Of a stretch of 64,000 nucleotides of DNA, positions 1 to 8,600 are shown piece after piece. Source of the DNA: Erythrobacter litoralis. GTDB lineage: Bacteria; Pseudomonadota; Alphaproteobacteria; Sphingomonadales; Sphingomonadaceae. Each line of letters begins with the position of its first letter. Within the stretch, counting starts at the first letter, position 1. A program made the position numbers and the translations under genes. Below the pieces are notes generated by a model. It ran no database searches, was not told the DNA's origin, and saw only the letters and a program-made list of their open reading frames with translations. The stretch lies in assembly GCF_001719165.1 (NCBI RefSeq), contig NZ_CP017057.1:1922001-1986000 (forward strand), read 5' to 3'.

Positions 1-949
1 CGAGTTCGCTTTCGCCCATCACCGAATAGAGTGGCTGTATCTGCCCCCCACGCGAGGAATCGACGATGTTGCGCAGATAGCGCAGGTATTTCTCCATCAC
101 GTCCAGGGCGCCCAGCCGGTTCAGCGCCTGCACGGTGTAATAGGAATCGCGGATCCAGCAGTAGCGGTAGTCCCAGTTGCGCTCCGAATGCGGCGCTTCG
201 GGAATCGACGTGGTGAGCGCGGCGACGATCGCGCCGGTTTCCTCGTGCTGGCACAGCTTGAGCGTGATCGCGCAGCGGATCACTTCCTGCTGCCATTCGA
301 GCGGGATCGCCAGCATCCGGGTCCAGCGCTGCCAGTACTTGCGGCTGCGCTGTTCCATCGCCCGCACGTCCTCGCGCAGGTTTCCGCCGAAAGGCTCGTC
401 TGGGCCAAGGAAGAAATGGGTGTCCTCCTCGATCCGGAAGCTGCGCCCTTCGAGGATGTAGCCGACCGGCGCATCGGTCGACAGGCGCAGCGCCTGATCG
501 CCGACGAGATAGCGGATGTGGTTCGTCCCGTTGGTCGTTTCGGCGGGCCGAGCGCCGTAATCGCGCATGGGTTTGAGCACCACGCGCACCCGCGGATTGC
601 CCCTGACCGGGCGCACGATGCGGACCCAGGCGACCGGGCGATACATCCGGCCCGAACGTTCGTAGCGGGGACAGAAATCGAGGATCTCGATCGCGTCGCC
701 GTTCTTCGATTCGAGCGTGGTGACGAGATGCGGCGTGTTGCGGATATATTCCTGCCGCGCCGAGCATTGCCCCTCGAGTTCGAAGCGCCAGATGCCCTCG
801 CTGCGCTCCTTGCCGTCAAGCAGCGAACAGAAGATCGGATCGCCGTCGACCCGCGGCACGCATCCCCACACGAGCGCGCCGGTCTCGTCGATCAGGCCGG
901 AGACCTGGCAATTGCCGATCGGCCACAGTTCGAGATTCGGTTCCGCCAT
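1..949 (-). CDS. Glycoside hydrolase family 15 protein (glucoamylase/trehalase type), 3' end outside window
   Basis: The reading frame starts at an ATG (947-949) and stays open for 316 codons to the window edge, so the C-terminal part is missing. The translation has the N-terminal beta-rich domain of bacterial GH15 enzymes and then the start of the (alpha/alpha)6 catalytic domain. The family signature SIPEAPHSERNWDYRYCWIR falls near residues 265-284. GH15 members hydrolyse alpha-glucosidic bonds of starch-like glucans or trehalose. The catalytic acid/base glutamates would lie in the missing part. The gene sits 16 bases downstream of otsB on the same strand, which fits trehalose metabolism. 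No signal peptide is seen, so it is probably cytoplasmic. Family assignment is firm; substrate is inferred from context. Confidence 0.85.
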   Translation of the reverse strand, partial: MAEPNLELWPIGNCQVSGLIDETGALVWGCVPRVDGDPIFCSLLDGKERSEGIWRFELEGQCSARQEYIRNTPHLVTTLESKNGDAIEILDFCPRYERSGRMYRPVAWVRIVRPVRGNPRVRVVLKPMRDYGARPAETTNGTNHIRYLVGDQALRLSTDAPVGYILEGRSFRIEEDTHFFLGPDEPFGGNLREDVRAMEQRSRKYWQRWTRMLAIPLEWQQEVIRCAITLKLCQHEETGAIVAALTTSIPEAPHSERNWDYRYCWIRDSYYTVQALNRLGALDVMEKYLRYLRNIVDSSRGGQIQPLYSVMGESEL

Positions 950-965
950 GCTCACTGTCCCCCTC

Positions 966-1709
966 TCAAAGTCCGAGCCAGGCGTGAACCGCGGGAACGC
1001 CGGCGAGGCGATAGGTCGCCGCGGTCGGTTCGCGCTCGCCGACGATTATACCGGCCCCGCCGAGCGCCTCGCAGGCCTCGAAACCCGCTTCGTCGGTGAG
1101 ATCGTCGCCGATGAAGAACGGTCGCGCGCCCGCGAAGGGATCGGCCTGCATGAACGCCTCGACCGCGCCGCCCTTGCTCGCCCCGCGCGCGACCAGCTCG
1201 ACCACGTCCTTGCCGCCCTGCACCTTCCAGCCATGCCTGTCGGCGAGGTCGCTCGCAAAGGCGTGCGCATTCTCGCCGCGTTCGGGCACGGACCGGTAAT
1301 GCAGTGCGCCGCCATGGGGCTTGGCTTCGTAGGAAAGGCCCTCGCGTTCGGCATAACCCCTCAGCGCGGTGGAGATTTCTTCGGGCAGTCCCGCCGGCCC
1401 TTCTCCCAGCGCATCGCCCGATGCGGTACGGATATCGGTGCCATGCGATCCGGCGGCGGCAACATCGAGCGCGCCGATATGCCGCTCGATATCGGCAATC
1501 GCGCGCCCGCTGATCACCGCGAGCCGCCCGTCGAGCCGCCCGGCGAGCGCGCCGAGCGCTGCAGCCAGCCCCGCACGGGGTTCGATCGCGTCAGGTCCGG
1601 GCGCGATCTCGACCAGCGTGCCGTCGAAATCGAGGAAAATCGCGGTCGGGCCGTCGTCCAGCAGGTCGGCGAGCCGGGGTGGAGAGCGCTGTGCGAGACC
1701 GGAATTCAT
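966..1709 (-). CDS. otsB: Trehalose-6-phosphate phosphatase
   Basis: This 247-residue HAD-superfamily phosphatase dephosphorylates trehalose 6-phosphate to trehalose. HAD motif I is seen as FLDFDGTLVEIAP near residue 25, with the nucleophile and acid/base aspartates DFDGT. Motif II is VISGR, and the C-terminal FIGDDLTDEAGF provides the Mg-binding aspartates. The start at the ATG at 1709 places motif I at the usual position. A longer open frame extends upstream but lacks family similarity. The neighbouring GH15 gene is 16 bases downstream, a common trehalose-locus pairing; trehalose-phosphate synthase (otsA) is not in the window and may lie beyond base 1. Confidence 0.92.
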   Translation of the reverse strand: MNSGLAQRSPPRLADLLDDGPTAIFLDFDGTLVEIAPGPDAIEPRAGLAAALGALAGRLDGRLAVISGRAIADIERHIGALDVAAAGSHGTDIRTASGDALGEGPAGLPEEISTALRGYAEREGLSYEAKPHGGALHYRSVPERGENAHAFASDLADRHGWKVQGGKDVVELVARGASKGGAVEAFMQADPFAGARPFFIGDDLTDEAGFEACEALGGAGIIVGEREPTAATYRLAGVPAVHAWLGL

Positions 1710-1720
1710 GGGCCTCGTGC

Positions 1721-1759
1721 ATAAAGGCTTCGCCCCGAGCGTCAACAAAAGCGCGGGGC
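1721..1759 (-). terminator. Candidate terminator hairpin between the acyl-CoA dehydrogenase and otsB
   Basis: GCCCCG (1732-1737) pairs with CGGGGC (1754-1759). On the minus strand the stem is followed by a short T-containing tail (CCTTTAT). The U-tract is weak, so this could be a simple intergenic hairpin. Confidence 0.35.
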
Positions 1760-1774
1760 CGTCACAATGCCGCC

Positions 1775-3454
1775 TCAGGCGCTTTGCCGGACAGGTTCGG
1801 CCTCGCGCGGCGGCGCCTGCGCCGCGAGCAGGCCGCGCGCGATAACCTGCGCCTGGATTTCGGCCGCACCCTCGAAGATGTTGAGAATGCGCGCATCGCA
1901 CAGCACCCGGCTGATTGGATATTCGAGCGCGTAGCCATTCCCGCCATGGATCTGCACCGCATTATCGGCGGCGCTCCAGGCGGTGCGCGCGGCGAGAAGT
2001 TTCGCCATGCCCGCCTCGATGTCGCAGCGCGCACCCCGGTCCTTGGCCCGCGCGGCGTAATAGGTAAGCTCGCGGCTCATCACGGTTTCCGTCGCCATCA
2101 TAGCGAGCTTGTCTGCCACGCGCGGGAAGGCGGTCAGCGGTTCGCTGAACTGCCTGCGACCCATCGCGTAATCGAGCGCCAGGTCGAAAGCGTTCCACGC
2201 AACGCCGACGGCGCGCGCGGCGGTCTGGATGCGCGCCCCCTCGAACGTGCGCATGAGCTGTTTGAAGCCCTGCCCCTCGGCACCGCCTAGCAGGCCGTCC
2301 CCGGCGACCGCGAAACCGTCGAAGCCGAGCGCATATTCCTTCATCCCGCGATAGCCGAGCACTTCGATCTCGCTCCCGTCGATGCCGGGGTCGGGGAACG
2401 GATCGGCGTCACTCCCACGCGTCTTTGCGGCGAGGAACATCGAGAGCCCCTTGTACCCCGGGGCGTCGGGATCGGTTCGGGCAATCAGCGTCATGAGATC
2501 AGCGCGCGCGGCGTGGGTGATCCATGTCTTCGCCCCGTCGACCCGCCAGGTCCCGTCCGCCTGCCGCCGCGCGCGGGTACGCACGCTCGCAAGGTCGGAG
2601 CCGGTGTCGGGCTCGGTAAAGACCGCGGTCGGCAGAACCGAACCGTCGGCGATGCGCGGCAGCCAGTGCGCCTTCTGCGCCTCGGTCCCGTTCTCGCCGA
2701 TCAGCTCGCCCGCGATTTCCGAGCGCGTACCCAGCGACCCCGCGCAGATCCACCCGCGCGAAAGCTCTTCCGAAACCACCGACATGGCGAGCTTGCCGAG
2801 ACCGAGCCCGCCGTACTTTTCGTCGATGCACACGCCGAACACCCCAAGCTGCGCCATTTCAGCGATCACCTCGGCCGGGATCAGCGCATCGGCGAGATGC
2901 CAGCCATGGGCATGGGGCGCGATGCGGTCGGCGGTAAAGGCGCGGAACTGCGCCCGCACGAGGTCGAGCGTTTCGTCGCCCAGGCCCTCATCGGGGCGCG
3001 CGCCTTCGGCCAGCAGGGCGGCGAATTCGGCACGGGTTTCAGGGGTGTTGCCGTCTTTCAGAAAACGCGCGACCGCCGGATCGCTCGCCATGGCAGCCGC
3101 CTCGACCGAGACGCCCAACGCCTGCTGGCGCACGATCTCGCCCGCGCTCATCGGCACCCCGGAGACGAGCTGAACGCAATATTCGCCGAAACCGATGCGC
3201 AGCGTGAGCTCTTCCACGCGTCCGAAATGCCCCTGCGAGCGGGCCCGCTTCGCCCAGTCCACCGTCGCCTCGAGAGCGGCCGTGGTCGCGGCGATCCAGG
3301 CGAAGCCATGGACTGCGTGCTGCTCGAGGGTGACAAGGTCCGCATCAACATGCCCCCCCGGCGCCACCCGTTCGTGGACCCGCAATCGCACGGTTTCCGC
3401 AAAATCCCGCGCCGCCGCAGCGGCATCGTTCGCACATTCGATCCAGTCGCTCAT
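1775..3454 (-). CDS. mcd: Acyl-CoA dehydrogenase, probable (2S)-methylsuccinyl-CoA dehydrogenase
   Basis: This 559-residue protein has a standard acyl-CoA dehydrogenase core (from about residue 160) behind an extra N-terminal domain of roughly 150 residues. That layout is typical of methylsuccinyl-CoA dehydrogenases of the ethylmalonyl-CoA pathway. FAD/substrate signatures include VFTEPDTGSDLAS and the C-terminal QIHGGNGYALEYPISR; the likely catalytic glutamate is in NIFEGAAEIQ. In that pathway the enzyme oxidises methylsuccinyl-CoA to mesaconyl-CoA. The N-terminal segment with LEQHAVHGFAWIAAT resembles what I know of the Mcd family. No other ethylmalonyl-CoA gene is in this window, so the specific name rests on domain architecture only; a general long acyl-CoA dehydrogenase is the alternative. 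Confidence 0.7.
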   Translation of the reverse strand: MSDWIECANDAAAAARDFAETVRLRVHERVAPGGHVDADLVTLEQHAVHGFAWIAATTAALEATVDWAKRARSQGHFGRVEELTLRIGFGEYCVQLVSGVPMSAGEIVRQQALGVSVEAAAMASDPAVARFLKDGNTPETRAEFAALLAEGARPDEGLGDETLDLVRAQFRAFTADRIAPHAHGWHLADALIPAEVIAEMAQLGVFGVCIDEKYGGLGLGKLAMSVVSEELSRGWICAGSLGTRSEIAGELIGENGTEAQKAHWLPRIADGSVLPTAVFTEPDTGSDLASVRTRARRQADGTWRVDGAKTWITHAARADLMTLIARTDPDAPGYKGLSMFLAAKTRGSDADPFPDPGIDGSEIEVLGYRGMKEYALGFDGFAVAGDGLLGGAEGQGFKQLMRTFEGARIQTAARAVGVAWNAFDLALDYAMGRRQFSEPLTAFPRVADKLAMMATETVMSRELTYYAARAKDRGARCDIEAGMAKLLAARTAWSAADNAVQIHGGNGYALEYPISRVLCDARILNIFEGAAEIQAQVIARGLLAAQAPPREAEPVRQSA

Positions 3455-3507
3455 GAGTTCATCAGCTAGCAGAGCCGGCGGGCGGTTGGCACTCCCTTTT
3501 GCGCGAA

Positions 3508-5628
3508 CTATTCCACCATGAATCGAACGGTCAGCGTGAACGACTGCCCGCCGGCGAAGGCTCCCCCGGGGCGGACCCTGAAATCGGTAATCCCGGTATC
3601 GCAGCCATCCCCGTCGGCGCTTGGCGCATAGGACCAGGACGACCCGTCATCGCTCGAGAATTCGAGATCGTCGCCCGTCTGCGCAAGGCCTGAGAAGCTG
3701 TAGGAAAGTCCCGATGCCCCGCCGCTGTCGGCGAAGATGACCGGACCTGCCGAACGCGCCATCAGGCACATCTTGGCATCGGCCGGGCCGTTGTCGATCA
3801 CCACGACACTGTCCGCATCGGCCGGATCGGTCCCGGTATTGGCGACAGTGATGAGATATTCGACCATCGCACCGGGGATCGCCTTGGGATTGGTGGTGCC
3901 GTTGACCGGATCGGACAGCACCGAACTCACCTTGCTGACCGAAAGCCGGGCAAAGGGATTGCACACGGCAATGTCATGGATCGCGATCGCCTGCTGGCCG
4001 GGGTCGCCCGGCGCGGTGTTCGTATTGCCGTAGCGGATCACGATCGTGTCGACCGCCTGGTTGAAGGTGACGACGGCATTGCCCAGCGCCTCGTCGGTGT
4101 CGGAGCCGCCGTCGCCGGTTATGACATTGCCACTGACGAAATTGGCGTTGCCGTTTGTAAGCGTGGGCAGAACCGAGCTTCCTGCGAGCTGCCCGATGAC
4201 GGTGACATTGTCGGCGAACTGGCCGCCGAAGAAGTCGATGTCGAAGATGTTGAACTGGATTCCGGTAAAGGCGCGCGGCAGCGTGATCACAAGCTCCACC
4301 TCGCCCGCAAGGTTCGCCTGGTCGGCAAGCATGACGAGGCTCCCCTCGGGCACTGAAAGCCCGCCGGTAAAGGCATCGTCGACGGTCGGCGACTGACCTC
4401 CGAAAGTCGGGTTGTTTAGAAACACGCCGTCATTGCTCAGTGCAAAGGCGATCGTGCCGAACGATCCGAAGGCGTATGAATTGCTCAGGCTGCCCGGCGT
4501 CCAGCCGGCGATCGTGTCCCAGTCGAAAATGGCCGATCCGGCCGGGCAGGACAGCATCGGCGGGACCCCGGGCGCGCGCCCGCTCTGCACGGTGAAGCTC
4601 GAGACAGCGTAGTCGTCCTCCGAAGTGAGCGCGTTGCCGGGCGTGGAATCGATGTCGATCACCGAACTTGCCGTGATTTCCGCGGTGTTCGTGACAAGGC
4701 TTCCCGCTCCCGCGGCAATCGTGCCCGAAAGGGTCAGGAGCGCGCTCTGCCCCGGGGCAAGCGTTCCCACCGTCCAGTCGCCCGTCACCGCATTGAAACT
4801 GCCATCCCCGCTCGCGCTGGCGAAGGCGAAGCCGCCCGGCAGGGTGTCGCGCACGACGATCCCGCTCGCCGATACGGGCGAGCCGGCCGCGTTGGTCACG
4901 GTCAGCCGCCACGTCGCGGTCCCGCCCGAGACCGGCGGCGCACCAAGAAGCGACTTGGTCAGTGAAAGGTCGGCGAAATCGTCCGGCAGCGAGGTCAGCC
5001 GCAGTTCGGCGTAACGAAAGCGTCCGTCATCCGCGCCCGGGAAGACGTCGCACACCTCCATCCGCCACGTCCCCGCGCTGGACACGCCGATGAAAGCGGC
5101 GAGCGGCGAATTCGGGCTGAACGTGTTGGCAAAGGGCGGCGGGTTGGTGGTCGACTGGTTTCCGGTCGGATCGGTCGAATTGACCTCCACCACAGCGTCA
5201 TCGTCGAGCAGGGCATTGAGATTGTTGCCGCTCGTGGAAGTGGCATCCCCGTCGACCAGTTGAACCCGGGTGCCATCGGGCGCCTCGAGAGTGACGCGGA
5301 TGTCCCCGCGCCAGGAATGGCGGGCGAAAAAGCCGAAATCGACATCGCCGACGATGAAGCTGTCGGTGACGGAGAAAGTCCGCACGAGCGGCGAACTGCA
5401 GGGCGTGTCCTCGTTGAGCGCGGCGTTGTCGTTCACTGAATAGGTGAACACGGCCTGCGCCATTACGGGCTGCGCGAACGCCATGCAAAGGGCCACCACC
5501 AGGATACGCAGCGCGCCCCTGACGAGCATTTCGATACGGCGTTGCCAGCCCTCCCGGTCCATTCGCCCGGCATAGGAGGACATGGTAAACGCCCGGTTTA
5601 CCTCGTTGGCGCCGCTCCCCCGCTTCAT
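3508..5628 (-). CDS. Exported P-domain / DUF11 repeat protein
   Basis: This 706-residue exported protein is the last gene of the five-gene surface cluster. Its ATG overlaps the stop of the 1729-residue gene (ATGA). A second ATG at residue 34 begins a cleaner signal peptide (MLVRGALRILVVALCMAFAQ, cleavage near MAQA), so the true start may be 5529. Residues about 58-215 form a proprotein-convertase P-domain (SWRGDIRVTLEAPDGT, then SAGTWRMEVCDVFPGADDG), with no protease domain. A first DUF11-type repeat follows at about 220-330, then a beta-rich stretch, then a second DUF11 repeat from about 561. The second repeat contains SDPVNGTTNPKAIPGA, also found almost unchanged in the 343-residue protein of the same cluster. 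Role unknown; an adhesive or structural surface protein is inferred. Confidence 0.75.
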   Translation of the reverse strand: MKRGSGANEVNRAFTMSSYAGRMDREGWQRRIEMLVRGALRILVVALCMAFAQPVMAQAVFTYSVNDNAALNEDTPCSSPLVRTFSVTDSFIVGDVDFGFFARHSWRGDIRVTLEAPDGTRVQLVDGDATSTSGNNLNALLDDDAVVEVNSTDPTGNQSTTNPPPFANTFSPNSPLAAFIGVSSAGTWRMEVCDVFPGADDGRFRYAELRLTSLPDDFADLSLTKSLLGAPPVSGGTATWRLTVTNAAGSPVSASGIVVRDTLPGGFAFASASGDGSFNAVTGDWTVGTLAPGQSALLTLSGTIAAGAGSLVTNTAEITASSVIDIDSTPGNALTSEDDYAVSSFTVQSGRAPGVPPMLSCPAGSAIFDWDTIAGWTPGSLSNSYAFGSFGTIAFALSNDGVFLNNPTFGGQSPTVDDAFTGGLSVPEGSLVMLADQANLAGEVELVITLPRAFTGIQFNIFDIDFFGGQFADNVTVIGQLAGSSVLPTLTNGNANFVSGNVITGDGGSDTDEALGNAVVTFNQAVDTIVIRYGNTNTAPGDPGQQAIAIHDIAVCNPFARLSVSKVSSVLSDPVNGTTNPKAIPGAMVEYLITVANTGTDPADADSVVVIDNGPADAKMCLMARSAGPVIFADSGGASGLSYSFSGLAQTGDDLEFSSDDGSSWSYAPSADGDGCDTGITDFRVRPGGAFAGGQSFTLTVRFMVE
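3841..3928. repeat. Repeat copy A shared by two DUF11 genes
   Basis: These 88 bases match 11075-11162 with about eleven differences. The central 51 bases (3867-3917 against 11101-11151) differ at only two positions. Both copies encode the same stretch of a DUF11 repeat. Confidence 0.8.
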
Positions 5629-8600
5629 CGCCGCCCCCCGATGCCGAGAGCGTTGCCGAGCGAGGCGAAGAGATCGTTGTCGAACTTCATTCGCACCGCC
5701 GCGAACACGCCCTTGTCGGTGTTGCGAGCGGCGGCGAAATCGCCGTCGCGAAAGCCGTCGACATTGTAGCCCACGGTGAGCAGCATGCCTTCCACCGGCG
5801 AGAAACCGATCGTCGGACCATAGGCGAAATCGGTCACTTCGTCTTCGATGTTGGTCCGCACGCTCGCGCTCGCGCCGAGCTCGAAACTTTCACCGAGTCC
5901 GATCCGCGCATCGAGCCCCGCGATCAGCGTCGTGCCTGAAAATTCGGTCTCCTCGAAGCGGTCGAAATTGTAGCGCGCGCCCAGGAACAGCGTGTATTCG
6001 TCGCGGCGGACCTGTTGACGCAGGCCGCTTTCATCCGCTTCCCAGCCGCGCGGCGACCAGTTGGTCGAAACGCTCCCGACAAGCCTGCGCGTCACCGAGT
6101 TCCCGTCCACCACAAGGGCGGTGCGCCCGGCCGCCCCCGCCTGCCCGGCCACCGCATCCTCGATCGCGTCGCTGCGGAATTCGAGCTTGCCGAGCATGGC
6201 AACTTCGGACGCATCGGGACGATGGGCGAAGGCGATGCTGGCATCGAAGATCTCGCTCGACGCGCCATTGCGGGTTTCAGCCATGGTCCAGGTTGCGCCC
6301 GAACCGACGATGCTGCCCGCGCCCAGCTGGCGGATCGCGCCGAAGGTCACGCCCATCCGGTCGGCCTGTTCGCCGTCGCGGTATTCGCCGCGCGCGACGA
6401 GGCTCCAGCGATCCTTGCGCCATGCCCCGCCAAAAGTGACGGCGGTGAAATCCTCGAATTGCTGCCCCCCGGTAAGCTGCCCCCCGCTTGCCGCGGGCTG
6501 GAGCGGATTGACCAGATCGCTCGTATCCGGCGCGCCGTTCAGCGTCCGGTTGCCGTCGAGAGTCGCATCCAGCGTCAGTTCGGGCGTCACCTGCAGCGTC
6601 TGCGAAAGGCCGAAGGCGGCAAAGGAGCGCACGCCGAGCTCGCCGATGGTCTGTTGTCCGATGGACGTAACGACCTGGCCGCCGCGCCACGGGGTCGTCT
6701 CGATCCCGCCGAGTAGCTGGCGCGAATCGATATTCGCTCCGTCGGCGATTTCGTAAGTTCCCACGATCCTGACATCCTGGGTGATGGCATAGCGCACGCC
6801 CACCCGGTGGCGGGCGGGCAGATCGATGCTTTCCGCGTCGTCCAGCGCAATGGCGGTCGCGGCCGACAGTTCGAGCCGGTTATCCATCAGGCGCTGCGTC
6901 GCGCCGGCTTCGAGCACAGTCGACGTGTTGTTCGTCCCGTCGGCAAGCCGGTCGTCGAAATGGGTGATGCCGATGCGCAGATCGGTCGAACGCCGCGTCA
7001 GGTTGATCTGCCCCTGGGCGGCGCGGCGCCGGCTGGCATCGATCAGGCTGTCATCCTGCCACATGCTTGAGAGCAGGGTAAGATCCTCGGCCAGCCGCAC
7101 GCGCCCGTCGAGACCGACCTTGCGGCGACCGACCTCGGCCCCGTTCTGCTGGCCGACGCCGTAATCGGCCTCGACCTCGCGGGCGTAGGCGAGCAGGTCG
7201 AGGCTGCCGGTCTGGTGCTGGGCTTCGATCAGCCAGCCCGTGGCATTGTCGCCCTCGCGGCGGCTGACGCCGAGTTCGGCGCGCACTTCCGTGCCGGTCC
7301 CGATCCGGGCGAGCACATCGAGCGCGCCGATATCGGTCCGCGCTTCGCCCGTCGCGCCCGACCCCGCATCGCTGATCGCGCTCGCACCGATCCGCACGCT
7401 CCCGTCCGCGCTCGTCCAATCGGCGCGAAGCCCCGCATTGAGCCTCGCCTCGCCCTGCCCGGCGGTCTCGTATTCGATCACGATGAACTGCGGATTGAGA
7501 TTTTCGTCGCGGCTCAGGATCGGTTCGCGAAAAGTGATCGTGCCCGAAAGGAGGTCGATGTCGTAATCGATGAAGCGCGACAGTTCGGTCTCCGAAACAA
7601 TCAGTTCAGAACGGAACCTGTCACGGACCTGCAGCACGACGCGCTCCGAATTGGGAAGTATCCGGCGGCTGCCGATTTCATAGGGGCCGGTGATGCCCTG
7701 GCCCTGGATTTCCTCGCGGCGCAGGAGGCTCGCGATTTCGGCGGCAAAGCCCTGCGCCTTCACCTGACCTAGCCGCGCCTCACCCTTCACGCCGGTCGCG
7801 GTGCGGTTGTAGCGGGCGAGCCGAGTCTGGTTGAACGCGGTCTGGAAATCTCCGTAGAGGGCATAGAAGGTCAAGGTCTCGATACGAACATAGAGCTTCT
7901 CGCGGCTCGCCGCATCGAACCGGCGCGCGGAGGCATCGGCGAAAACGGTGTAATAGGCCTGCGGGTCGAGCGTGCCGAGCAGGCGCTGGTCCTCGCGCTG
8001 CTTGGCGCTGTCATAGGCGAGCGTCAGCAGATATTTCCCAAGCACCCTGCCCTTAGCATAAAGCGCCACACGGGCGTTGTCGCCAAGGTCGCTGTCGAAA
8101 CGCCCGCTGCGCTCCATGTTGTCCGCCACCGAGCGCGCACCGGCCGTGCCTTCGGCAAGGCCGACGATGGTCCATTCGATGTCGCCCGGTTCGATCCAGG
8201 CCTCGAGCTCCTGCCGGCGCGCGATCTCGCCATCGTCGAAGGTGAAATCGAGCTGCAGCGACCCGCTCACCATCGTGGGCGCGAGTTCGATTCGCGCGAT
8301 CCCGTCATCGCCTTCGACCACCCAGCGCGCCTGGCCCGGCGCGATGCCGGTGAGCTGGTTCAATTGCTGGCGGTCGAGCTGATCGGCGCTTTCATAGGGC
8401 GCATTGAGAGTGAAATTGCCCGATACGCCTTCGCGCAAGGGGCGGTTGTTGCGGTCGAGCACCCGCACCGCGACGACCGGACGCGTGCGGCCGTCGGCGA
8501 CAAGGCTGCTTTGCCCGGGCACCAGTTCGACCCGCGCGGGCCGCGTGGTGAAGAAGACTTCGCGGGTGAAGCTCTTGGACGGCATCCCGAAGGAATTGAT

